From positions 1 to 24,936 of the forward strand of contig JAYMTA010000718.1 in assembly GCA_036897625.1 (NCBI GenBank): a stretch of 24,936 bases of DNA, read 5' to 3'. The notes beneath the pieces are model-generated. The model searched no databases, was not told the DNA's origin, and saw only the letters and a program-made list of their open reading frames with translations. A program made the position numbers and the translations under genes. Of the stretch, positions 10,976-20,779 are shown piece after piece. Within the stretch, counting starts at the first letter, position 1. Every line of letters begins with the position of its first letter. Source of the DNA: Pelargonium cotyledonis. Lineage: Eukaryota > Streptophyta > Magnoliopsida > Geraniales > Geraniaceae.

Positions 10976-13365
10976 ATGGGAGATTGCAATGGAGGTCATC
11001 ACTATTTTGCTTCACAAAACCAACATCAGGTACGTATTCAAAGAAGAGTAGGAGTTGGATTATATAACAGAGGTAGCTATCGTCTTATGACATACATAAT
11101 ATTTTCTTATAACATCTCATCCAATAAAATTTGAATCGACAATTTATATATGTTAGAAAAATATGCATTTCAACAATTGAGTTGTATTTTAGAGAAATGT
11201 ATTTGCTCTTACAATCCTGGAAAAATTCTCTAACAATCTGGTTTTTTTTTTTTAAGAATGCCTATAACATGTTTTGGGATTTTTTTGTATAATTAGTTAA
11301 AATACAAGGGACAAAATTAGATAAGTGAATAATTGTGACATTTATATATACTCTCTTTCTATAGAAACAAATCTCATGATGTTAATTATAGTTTTATTAT
11401 TAAAATAAACGAGTCTCTACCAAGATATACAAATAATAATTCGGACAGACGAAAATGTTTTGAGTTTATACAAATATTGTAAGTATATTAATAATTTTGT
11501 CTATACTTTGATACAATTACTCTTGAGTCTCAACCCGTAAAAGTTTTGATGTCACTATGAATTAGTGAAATTGCACGACATGTGTGGTTAGAGTAGATAT
11601 TTTGTGGTGCAGGCACGGCCAAAACATGAATATACCATAACACACAAATTTGAAACGCACGGCCGTGATTGGAGTCCAACCTTAGTGAGAGGGGCCACAC
11701 AAATGTTTGTTTTATGAATATACATCCAACATGTCGTAGTCGAAATTTGTAAAAAAAAAAACAAATAATAATAATCTAATTTCCATTTTTAAAATAGTGA
11801 TGGGTCGGCAAATGTCAATTAGTTTAAATGTGATATAAATGTTTAAAAACGTCAACCGTAAATGTGCGGACAAGAATTGGTTGGCAACAAGTAATGAATG
11901 GCACGGGCACGGGCACGGGCACGGGCTGGAAGATTATAATTGTATAAAAATGTCGGCAGTGGTTGTTGGGCTGTCCAACATAGTCACGTGGCTGTTTTGG
12001 GCCAACCAACCCACACGACGTGTCACTATCTCACTCGCCCCCACCCGCCTATTTATTTTTTAAATAATTATTTGGATGGACGGTCCAATAATTAAGCTCG
12101 TTTATTCATGGATAAATAACTGAATTATTCTTAATTAATTGCAATTAGATTGATAATGTTGCTAAATTTTGAATGGAAGGCAACATCTATGGGAGTGAAA
12201 TATGGAGGACTAACGCCAAAGAAGAAGCCACTCATTTCAAGGGTACTTATACTTTTTTTTTTATTTCACTATTATATTATAAGTATTCAAAATTTTTTAG
12301 GTAAATTACTTAATTTGGTCTCACAATGTGGATGTGTTTGACTGAATTTGGTCTATAAGTTTTTTTTCCGAACCAAAAATAGTCTATGAATTTTGTTGTT
12401 TGGATCAAATTTGGCCCCTGAACTTAATATAAGATATAAGAGTAATTACCATTTTGGGTATAAAAAAAATATACATGGATTAATTTGGGTCAAAACATGA
12501 AAGTTCATATACTATTTGACTAAAAAAAAATTTAAGTATCAAACTAGGTTGAAACACCAAAGCTCGTGGACCAAATTAATTTTTTTACCGAAATGTCAAA
12601 GTTATCAACTTTGGGTTCTCGTTTTAATTAATTCTAAATTTGTAGGATCATGAACGAGCTTTTTTCGATTCAGCAGATTGGGCCTTGTGCAAGGTAATTA
12701 ATTCACCCAATTATGAAAATTAAGATCAAATTACAAAAATTACTTTTATCATTTTATTTTACTTTTTATTAGCATAGTAGTGTTCAAAATTTGTTTTGTT
12801 TTAATTTGTTGGATGTGGAATTAACAGCAAGGTGGTGGAATGGATCACAAAGCAAATAATGTGGTAGAGACACTGCAACCTAAACTACAGGTAATATTGA
12901 ATAATTAAATGCATAAGTATATATTAATACATGGCAAAGTCATAGATTGTTTCAAGAGTTTGTATTAATTTACTACTAATATAAATTGTTAACAATGCGT
13001 AGAAAACACCGCACCAACAACTTCCTCCTAGAAGGCCCGCTTGTACATCTAGTCGAGATAGCTCGTAAGTATCTAAATAGAAACAATTAGTTATGTCATT
13101 TAGTTTAGCGGTAAATTTTTTTATTATCAGTTGAACTACACAATATAAATTATAATCTAAGAACTAGGAAAAATCAAAGCATTTAAATAGGTTGACTCAC
13201 GATGTTTTAAAAATTAATTATTTGAGTTTATTATTAAAAAAACATGAGATTTTGTGAAGCAATCATGGTCATATATGCATTATAAATTGATTTTGCACAA
13301 GAGGCATGAACTTCCAATGGATTGGAATTTGTATTAATTAATGTTTTGTATTTTCTTGCAGGTAG
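10976..13365 (+). CDS. Endosulfine/ARPP19-family protein (cAMP-regulated phosphoprotein 19-related)
   Basis: This is a small, probably disordered phosphoprotein. In animals and yeast, family members phosphorylated at the FDS.D site inhibit PP2A-B55 phosphatase; the plant role is little known. Exons are 10976-11029, 12180-12242, 12646-12693, 12828-12890, 13003-13064 and 13362-13365, giving 97 aa. The core reads KYGGLTPKKKPLIS, then DHERAFFDSADWALCK (phosphosite S48), then ETLQPKLQ and TPHQQLPPRRPAC, the standard plant endosulfine layout. The central exons are tiny (48-63 bp), all phase 0. The start of exon 2 (12180) is the least certain border: its acceptor (gaatggaag) lacks a pyrimidine tract, but it is the only one I found that joins exon 1 in frame. 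The last intron splits the final Ser codon; if it is kept, the TAA at 13066-13068 gives the same protein. Confidence 0.88.
11900..11926. repeat. (GCACGG)n microsatellite, four units
   Basis: Four perfect GCACGG units run from 11901 to 11924 in intron 1 of the endosulfine gene, a GC-rich island in AT-rich surroundings. Confidence 0.9.
12300..12589. mobile_element. MITE-like element with 21-bp terminal inverted repeats
   Basis: The left end ggtaaattacttaatttggtc (12300-12320) pairs with the reverse complement of the right end at 12569-12589, which reads ggtaaa....ttaatttggtc, with four mismatches or fewer over 21 bases. Between them are several diverged copies of the phrase 'aatttggtc..tgaa/taagtt' in both orientations. 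It sits wholly in intron 2 of the endosulfine gene. Short length (290 bp), inverted ends and no coding content fit a non-autonomous DNA element. The target duplication is unclear and I cannot name the superfamily. Confidence 0.6.
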
Positions 13366-13438
13366 AGTGAAATCATGGAGATTAAAATATTATTGATATA
13401 TTGATGATGAAATGTGCACAAAATTGTCCTTGGCTTTT

Positions 13439-13444
13439 AATAAA
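13439..13444 (+). terminator. Poly(A) signal of the endosulfine gene
   Basis: AATAAA lies about 75 bases after the spliced stop codon, and a second at 13526-13531 could serve as a later site. Confidence 0.5.
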
Positions 13445-13549
13445 TGAGTAAATAGACTCAGATGCTTTGTTATGAATTGAAACAACAATTCACTTTATCA
13501 GAATGTACAAAATTCTTGTATTTTAAATAAATGTTTTTGTTTATACAAC

Positions 13550-14298
13550 TAAGAATCACATTATATCGTATCGATAACATTTATAGCGTCAGAACACTCA
13601 AACTTATAACACAAGCACAAAGATAATTAACCACTTGACCCACGCATGCAGAATCACCAATTTTGTTTTGGTAATTCAAAATATAGTTTACGTTCAAGCT
13701 CTCGACGGCCTGATTACAACCATAGAAAAATTGCGACTTTTCGTAGGAAACCCAAAAACAACATAAACAATTCAATGGGGCTGCGAGAAACAAGGCCAAG
13801 GTACATAAAAGCCAACTTAATAACATAGCCTCTAATTTTACTTGCCAACATGCTTCTCAAAGAACCATCCTCAATATTGTCCTCAACATGATTCCTTGAA
13901 ACAACCTAATTAACACATAACAAGCAAAATTCTTCAATATTTTACACTGTTTTGTGTCAACAATATTATCTTGCAAATTGCATATCAAAATCCTGCATTT
14001 GCTGATTTATAGAGTTCATCGTGCTCCTCGAACCGCAAATTTTATGTCTTGTGTCGTGTACAATGTGACAATTAATATTGTTTGAAAGTGACATAAATAC
14101 ATACTTAGATTCGTGAGCCTAATGATATTGCATTTAACGCTGGAATCAAATTAAATTTGTTTCAACAGTTAAATGATTGTAGTCCACATTTATACTTTTA
14201 ATATTATATTTCAGCAGACGCAATTGCACGTCTCGTGCAACACTCTAAGAAAAGACAAGAAAATCATACACTTGATGACTAGAAGGACAAGTCTATAC
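13550..14298. other. Intergenic, no gene seen
   Basis: AT-rich DNA with no supportable coding region on either strand. I looked here for further exons of the lipoamide dehydrogenase fragment, which would lie at these coordinates on the - strand, and recognised none. The minus-strand open frame at 13581-13826 is cysteine- and leucine-rich noise. Confidence 0.45.
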
Positions 14299-14511
14299 CT
14301 TGTCGACGGCGTGAAGGGCAGCCCGGTGACCTCCGACGCCGTCTCCGATGATGAGTAGATTGTTATCAAAGGAGGTAGGAGAGGCTCCAATATTGGCAGA
14401 GATGAGGTGGGAGTGGTGTTGAGAGAGGGAAGAAAAGGAGGAGGCGCGGCGCCGGAGACCGCCGCAGAAGCGGAGATGGATAGGGTTGGAGGTGGAGGTG
14501 GAGAGAGACAT
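14299..14511 (-). pseudogene. LPD1: Isolated exon 1 of plastid lipoamide dehydrogenase (E3 of plastid pyruvate dehydrogenase)
   Basis: The - strand reads 71 codons from ATG at 14511. A Ser/Thr/Arg-rich transit-peptide-like start includes LRFCGGLRRR, then comes SFDNNLLIIGDGVGGHRAALHAVDK, ending at AAG before a GTATAG donor. Plastid LPD1 has LRFCGLRR in its transit peptide and the FAD-binding stretch [21 protein letters not shown]. The fragment keeps the glycine pattern but differs at several normally constant positions (A to D in GAG, G to R in GHG, and others). No exon 2 (expected redox motif GGTCVNRGCVPSK) was found in the 750 bases downstream before the endosulfine gene. I read it as a captured or leftover gene piece, not a working gene. 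Identity of the source gene is fairly sure; the mechanism is unknown. Confidence 0.75.
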
Positions 14512-14962
14512 GATCAGTGTGGACCGGATTGTTTCGAGCTGAGAATAGCAAAGGTGGTCATGGAGGCTCTTTGTTTCATGGGACAAGACCGTACGTTAAT
14601 ATTTAGGAAAGTGGGCGGACAATTCCAACCAAATTCACCGTTTGCAATTGGTATCAACTATCAAACATTACAGCTTGTGTCTGGAATCTCAGTCATGATT
14701 TATTGACGGACATTTTCAATTAAGACACAAACAAAATGGATCTGCGCGGACGCTCCACATCTACAAATTTATTGAGGTGAGTATGCGTGTCAATTGATAA
14801 AGTGTCATCATATTGACTGTGACTCTTAGCTGATAAATTATGTATGGGATCTTTTTTTTCTTGCGAATAACGACCTATGCAAATTGACAAGGTCGGGGGA
14901 GGCTAGTTCGACCATAACGACCAGTGCTTGGGACGAGGTCAGACGGGTTGGTTGGGGTAAGC
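14512..14962. other. Intergenic, no gene seen
   Basis: The plus-strand open frame at 14407-14706 is the shadow of the lipoamide dehydrogenase fragment continued into non-coding DNA. The rest holds no recognised gene. Around 14880-14960 the sequence turns GC-rich, leading into the RNase H-like fragment, and may belong to the same dead retroelement. Confidence 0.4.
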
Positions 14963-15283
14963 AAGGCTAGGATTGCTGAAGCTATTTCAATCCGGGAGGC
15001 ACTTAGACTGAAATCCAGAATTGGAAATCGGTTGTAATAAAGTATGATGCTGAAAATGTAGTTAAATGTCTGCAGCTAGATGAGAGGGTAATTCCAATGT
15101 CTTGAGTATGATTGGTGGGATATTTTATCCATTAGTGCGAGGTTGTCTAATATTAAGTTTTGTTTTGTTCGTTGGTCTGCAGATTGGGTGACTCATATTT
15201 TAGTTTGGCCGTTTATTCTTATGTCGGACTCTAACAGTTGGTCGGCGTTCGAACCCGATCAAATGTTTGAGGACCATGTATGA
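14963..15283 (+). pseudogene. Decayed RNase H-like (RVT_3-type) fragment of a retroelement
   Basis: Read with frame changes, the + strand gives ARIAEAISIREALRLKS (from about 14966), then YDAENVVKCLQLDER, then LEYDWWDILSISARLSN and VRWSADWVTHILV, ending at TGA 15281-15283. This order matches the plant RNase H-like domain found at the end of many LINE polyproteins: (A)EALAIREAL, V..D...V...L, and V.R.AN..AH.LA. At least two frame shifts break it, and the usual RRSAN..AH has become RWSAD..TH, so it is dead. No reverse transcriptase or poly(A) tail was recognised nearby. It could instead derive from a stand-alone RNase H-like host gene. Confidence 0.65.
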
Positions 15284-15512
15284 ATATACATAATCTATTG
15301 AACCCATAATTTTATATGGGCTGATCGGGAGCCCATATTTTGGCCCGATTTATGGATCCTCAGGCCCAATCCAGTTTTTGAACACTGGTGTCGCCTCCAC
15401 CTTCCCTAACCTCACTCACCAGCACAAAGTGTTGAAACCGAAACACTATTTGCTCTGCTACGCCTCTTCTTTGCTTCTCCAAATCTGCGCGAGCTTGCTT
15501 TTGCTACAGCTA

Positions 15513-18500
15513 ATGGCATCATCGTCGTCTTCGTCGTCGCTTTCAGGTTCCGGGGCGACCGAGAGAAGGGGAATACCAGGAGCTCAGTTCGTCGAGGATG
15601 TCGAAACCTATCTCTCCCAATTAGGCCTCGATGTCAACTCTGCTCTCACCTTCCTCCAAGAAAGGTTTCATTTTTTCCATCTTTAGCTGCGAATCTCAAT
15701 ATGGGTTTGATTTTCATTGCTTTTCATTTTATGGGTCTGTGACCAATTACAGTTTTGAGTTTGATCCCAGTTTGTTTGCTATCATGTTTAGGCTTCAGCA
15801 GTACAAGGTGGTTGAGATGAAGCTTCTTGCTCAGCAGAGGGAACTTCAGGTGGGTATTGAAGCCACTTGCTCAAAAGTTTAAACTAACTGCAAATTATAA
15901 TGCATCAACTGAGGTTTATAGGCCAAAGTTTTCACTTTGATAGATTTGTACTTTCTGGGAAATGAAAATGTTGCTCTTAGTGAGATAATGAAGTTTTGAA
16001 ATGACTCATAAGGTTATTTTAGCCATTAAAAGAATAAAGAGATAATATACTAACAGTTCTCATGCTATGATTTGTTATACACCACAAGATAGATCAGAAG
16101 CGTACTTGGAGTTTAAAATATTAGGTCATGTAGTTCTATGTGTTGAACTTGATTTGGTGACGACTGTATAATACAAAGTAGGTTTTTCATATAGAAGATG
16201 AAATCCACACTTTCTAGCAAAATGAAAATGTAGAACATCTGAACATGAATGTTGAGATATGCAAAATCCCCAATTTATGGTATTTTTCAATTATGCCTTA
16301 ATTAAATTAGCTGAATTGTTCTCATAGAATAAAACTTGAACTATGTTTATTTCCTATTTGAATATTCGTCTACTCTAATAAATGCCCTGTATAATTGGCT
16401 TTTTTTTACCCTCAAAACATATCAATGTAACGTATATTTTTAGATGTCTACAATGAACAACATAACCACATGGGCAAGTTATTCTATACATATCAAATGC
16501 ATGGATGCGTGAATTTGTTTCCAGTGTGTTGCATATAGAACATGTGCTGTAGAAGTATGGAAATCTATGTCATGTCAAAAGTGGCCAATAGACAAATTAG
16601 TTAATGTCGATATCATCTGGGATATACATCTTCAATTTGGATGTACTGTTAAGCTTTATCTTACTATAGTAAAATTTGCGTGATTTGCGAATATATCAGA
16701 AGATCTTCGTTTCAGTGCAAGGTAACTATGGACTATTTACTATTGAGCATGCTATTTATGGCTCATTGACATGAATTTCTTTAGTATTAATTTTTCTTCA
16801 ATATTTTGCTTCAAGATGAATAATGATTATGTGACTTATCACGCATTGATTCATCTTTGTTTAATTGTAAGGGTTTATTTTCAATTCATTTGTAGTCTGT
16901 GCTCATATCTTACCTATTTGAGTTTTTATTTATTTATTTATTTTATTGTGGTTTTCAGGCAAAGATACCGGATATTGAGAAATGTTTAGATGCAGTTGCC
17001 ACTCTGCAAGCTAAGAAGGGTACTGGTGAGGTTCGTCTTCCAATTCTAGCTAATCAATAGTATGTATTATAATTTGAGTTTGGAGATGCCAAGTTATTTA
17101 GGACATGTGTTACAATTAAATTAAGATGAATCAAAAGCTTGACTGCACCATAGTTGTGAATTTTACTTATTTGGGACATGTGTTGCATTTAACATTTAGC
17201 AAAGCTCATGGCCTGTCTTCTTTTACTTCGCAGATACAAATTAGTTTAGACAAATCCTCATTAGCTCAAACTCCATTTTTATTGAATAACTGCTAAATCA
17301 ATATTGGACAAAATAGCTAAATAGAATGTGTAATGATATGCACATATAGTGGTTATGTTAGTAGTTCAAATCAGGATGTTTAAAATGATGCCTCTTCTAT
17401 ATAGATGTAAGCTTGATCCTGCTGTTAATTTGTATCATCAATTGAACTGTACAGTGTATTTATAGGCTATGTTGTTTTGTTCCTAGTTGGCAATTAATAA
17501 TAAGTAAAAATTTCACATAAGTCCTTGGAAAATTTCACATTAAGGACTAGGACATGTAACTCACGTGATGTGAGCACTGAGCAGACCGGTGGACAAATCT
17601 TTGGCTCTCTAGCCAGTCTTTGGACTAAGACATTGGCAATTAATAATGGCTAAACTTCCTTTCTTCTGAGATAGTCTTAATTTAAATATACTAATATTGA
17701 TTATTGCTTGCATGCTGCAGTATCTTCATGACAATGCTAGCAAATTTGGATAAATACTAGTTCAAGTGTGAATCTATGTTAGAATTATGGTGCATCTCGG
17801 CTAAATTTTGAATTTTGGTTGAATTTAGGGGATGTTCTAATGGTCCAGCTAGCTAAGGAAGTATAGTTAGGAAAAGTGAGCATCAATCTTGGGGGTCCCT
17901 AGGCATCACATCCAAGATAGATGCACAATTTTCTTTAGATTCACTCTAGAATTGTTCTTCAGTGTCACCCAACAGTAGATTGCAGATCAGATCTTCAAGA
18001 CCTTTGTATTTGAAAAGGAAGAACACGTATTTTAGTGAATTCACCTCTGGTGTGAGAGCTAGTCTTTAGTGAGAATTCAAGTAGCACTAAAGAGCGAAGA
18101 AATGAGTCGTGAGAGTATTAGTTTTCATCATATGGAGGTGAGATAATTATACTATTAGCCATGAGGTGGTGCTGCGCTTTGATTGTCCTACAGGAGTTGA
18201 CGTGGAATGATGAGTTACCACATGTTCTTTAGACACTTTGAAGCTGCCAACAGATTTGGCTTCTCTATTACCTCTCGACCATACCGTATTCCAATATCAT
18301 GGGTTGGGCAGAGAGACTTCGTTTATCAAACCGGGCATAGCGATCTCTTAACTCTTGAGTTTTATCTTCCTTTGGATAGTCTTAGTTTTATACAATAATA
18401 TTGACTTTTCACTACTACAACACTTGGGTCCAGGGATGCTAAGTTATCATCTTTCAACAGCTCTATTTTAGTACTTTTGCTTTATATCTTTGAGTTCATC

Positions 18501-20064
18501 AAAATAGGCCTTTCACTTTAGACCGTGGATTTTATAACAGCAAATTATCTCTATCCAACATAAGTATGCTATTCATTCTGTATATTACCATTCATTCTTC
18601 TCATTGATCAGCTATCACTTAATTTTGAACCTAAAAGATATACCGAATTTCAATGTCCACCTTTCGCATTGATCTGATAGCTGAATGACATCAAACATTG
18701 TTCTATTAATATCCTGAAGTGGCATTTTCTTCTTTTTTCTGGTCATCTTTGCTTGCGAAGAGAGTGCTTCCTCCTTTTCTGACATTTTTACAAACTTAAT
18801 CCATGAATTGACACAAATTCACTTATTTTATTTTATTTATTATTTAAGAGTAATGGATACCTTTATATCATGATTTTGTATAGATTGGGACACCGATAAC
18901 ATAAGAATCAGATAGTAAATGTTCCTTTTGCACCACAAGGTTAAGCCCTTGCACCAGTTCCGCTCCTATGTGTACTATGGCAGCCACATAAATTTCTAGA
19001 GTCATGTTTTTATTTATTTATTATTTATTGTCAAATTGTAGCTGATTTTGAAGGTTCTTTACGATAATCAATTATTCGTTATAAATTAATGTTAACTTTT
19101 ACTTTGTATTTTGGATATAGGCGTTGATAGCTGATTTTGAAGTCTCAGAAGGCATATATTCGCGTGCTCGCATTGAGGATTCGGACTCAGTGTGTTTATG
19201 GCTGGGAGCAAATGTCATGTTGGAGTATTCATGTGAAGAGGTCCACCAGTTGTAACTTTATATGACTTTAGAGTTGCTTTGATGCAGTGAGACAGGTAGC
19301 ATAAATTCTTCTTCTTATTTGTGGTGCAGGCGACTGCTCTTCTTCGAAAGAATCTAGATAATGCTACCGCCAGCCTAGAAGTTCTCGTTGCTGATCTACA
19401 ATTCTTGAGAGATCAAGTGACAATAACCCAGGTAATAATTGTTCAGCATAAATTTGAACTTTTGTTTCAACATTATATTGTGACATCTGCATTAGAACTA
19501 TTTGTGTTAGTGGGCTTAATATTACTATACTTAAAATTGATGTCTGACCATATGTGCCCTCTTTCCTTTTCGATACCTTTAAATTATATGGTTGTAACAA
19601 GTTGAGTTGGTTCCAATTAGAGCTCAAATGGAAAGTTAACGACTAGTATAATTATCTTTAGCGTATGCAAAAATTCAAATAAGATACTCCGTCCCTATAT
19701 ATGTGTCCTGCTTTCCATTTTGAGAAAAATTCAAGAGAAGTTAGTGTTGTATATTTCCTCTTCTATCCCCATGCACATGGGTTGTTTCAAACTTAAGGGA
19801 CGCTAACTAACTTGACATTATTGGTAACTCAAAATGCAAGTGAAACACGACACTTGTTTTGGGCGGTGGGAATAGTTATTATAGGACACTTCTTTGTTGC
19901 CCTAGTACAGTTCGAGTTTCATTTTGTCATTCTTTAGACTGTTTTGTAGCGTCGCATTTCCTGACATCTTGACTAATATTGAGCAGGTCACCATCGCCCG
20001 TATTTACAACTGGGATGTTCATCAGCGAAGGATTCGACAAGCTGCTGCTGCTAAAGACTCTTGA
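15513..20064 (+). CDS. PFD3: Prefoldin subunit 3 (alpha-class; VBP1 homologue)
   Basis: This is an alpha-type subunit of the cytosolic prefoldin hexamer, which captures nascent actin and tubulin and hands them to the CCT chaperonin; in plants it affects microtubules. Exons are 15513-15664, 15792-15849, 16959-17030, 19121-19240, 19330-19431 and 19987-20064, giving 193 aa. After a serine-rich head (residues 2-13) come [50 protein letters not shown], the central hairpin segment with [10 protein letters not shown] and [14 protein letters not shown], then the C-terminal helix through [18 protein letters not shown] to YNWDVHQRR. The two helical arms forming the coiled coil flank the beta hairpins as expected for the alpha class. 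Introns are long for so small a gene: intron 3 (17031-19120) is 2.1 kb and holds a 131-bp insertion, and intron 5 holds a Stowaway-like MITE. The donor of intron 4 (GTCCAC) is weak, but frame and homology both demand it. An in-frame extension upstream to 15378 exists, but family length favours 15513. Confidence 0.95.
17487..17647. repeat. 131-bp insertion between 15-bp direct repeats in prefoldin intron 3
   Basis: The 15-mer ttggcaattaataat occurs at 17487-17501 and again at 17633-17647, with 131 unrelated bases between. Inside are two near-copies of aatttcacat.aag.. at its left end and a ctcacgtgatgtgag near-palindrome. Repeats of this length fit a target-site duplication made by LINE-type integration. 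However, no poly(A) tail or pol III boxes are visible, so a simple local duplication is also possible. Confidence 0.55.
19685..19874. mobile_element. Stowaway-like (Tc1/mariner) MITE, about 190 bp
   Basis: The left end is tactccgtccctatatatg. The right end gacacttgttttgggcggtgggaata is an imperfect reverse complement of the left end (ctccgtccc against gggcggtgg-ga), with TA at both borders (19685-19686 and 19873-19874). The cattttgagaaaaattcaa wording near the left is also typical of the family. It lies in intron 5 of the prefoldin gene. The ends have diverged, so it is old. Confidence 0.6.
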
Positions 20065-20406
20065 ATCGAAAACCTTCGTAATGGTTCCCGATTCAAGTTG
20101 AGTGTATGGTCGTAAACTCTCTTACTGTGATGTTGAAAAGATAGTTTTCTTCTCTTATTATTTTCCTTGTCGGTAAAATTATCTTTACATGAATCCTCAA
20201 ATGTTAGGAGCAGTTTAGATCCACAGTGAACCTTGGCGCTGATCTGTAACATTTTATGTTCACTACAATGTTTTTGGCGTATGAGAGTGTGATTTTGTGA
20301 AATCTAGTCCATAGAGGCATCATTCACTGTTCCAGTCCAATTTCAAGATTGGTTTTTCAAGATTGATGATATATTTGGATGTTTCATTTTCAAAACATTA
20401 TGGAAG

Positions 20407-20429
20407 TTGGTTGGTTGGTTGGTTGGTTT
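20407..20429. repeat. (TTGG)n microsatellite in the prefoldin 3' region
   Basis: A short run of TTGG units followed by ttggtttgg, about 345 bases after the prefoldin stop codon, probably in or just past the 3' UTR. Confidence 0.75.
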
Positions 20430-20670
20430 GGTTTGTCAGAATCAGTCAGAAATACTGAGGAGGTGATGCTATTAATTGAATTGTTGGCCTTATAAATATA
20501 TTTATATGATGAAGTCAACTATATATTTGTACTGCATTTCATTTCAGAATAGAGTGTAATGAAAGCATTACTTTTATGTTTTCTACTTTGATAATAGTCC
20601 TTTGTTGTGTGAAAAGTGCTTTTTTTTTTGTCACTAGGAAAGAACCACATTGTTGTTGGAGAGTATTATG

Positions 20671-20779
20671 TACTCTCTCCGTCTCAAAATGATGGATTCG
20701 ACTTCAGGCTCATTTCTTATAGCTTGATTACTCGTGATGGGTTGAACTTAAGGCTTGTTTCTTATAAGCTTCATTACTC
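20671..20779. repeat. Stowaway-like end followed by a 45-bp tandem duplication
   Basis: tactctctccgtctcaaaatgatgg at 20671 resembles a Stowaway terminus, but no matching right end is seen. Two diverged copies follow directly. One runs from 20691 (gatggattcgacttcaggct...attactc) and the other from 20736 (gatgggttgaacttaaggct...attactc), 45 bases apart. This looks like a truncated element with an internal duplication. Confidence 0.5.

Noticed and set aside
13581-13826. Minus-strand 81-codon frame, Leu/Cys-rich
   Set aside because: No recognised family, and no splice or sequence link to the lipoamide dehydrogenase fragment could be made.
14407-14706. Gly/Arg-rich 99-codon open frame on the + strand
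   Set aside because: It is antisense to the lipoamide dehydrogenase exon, whose minus-strand reading gives a recognisable transit peptide and FAD motif.
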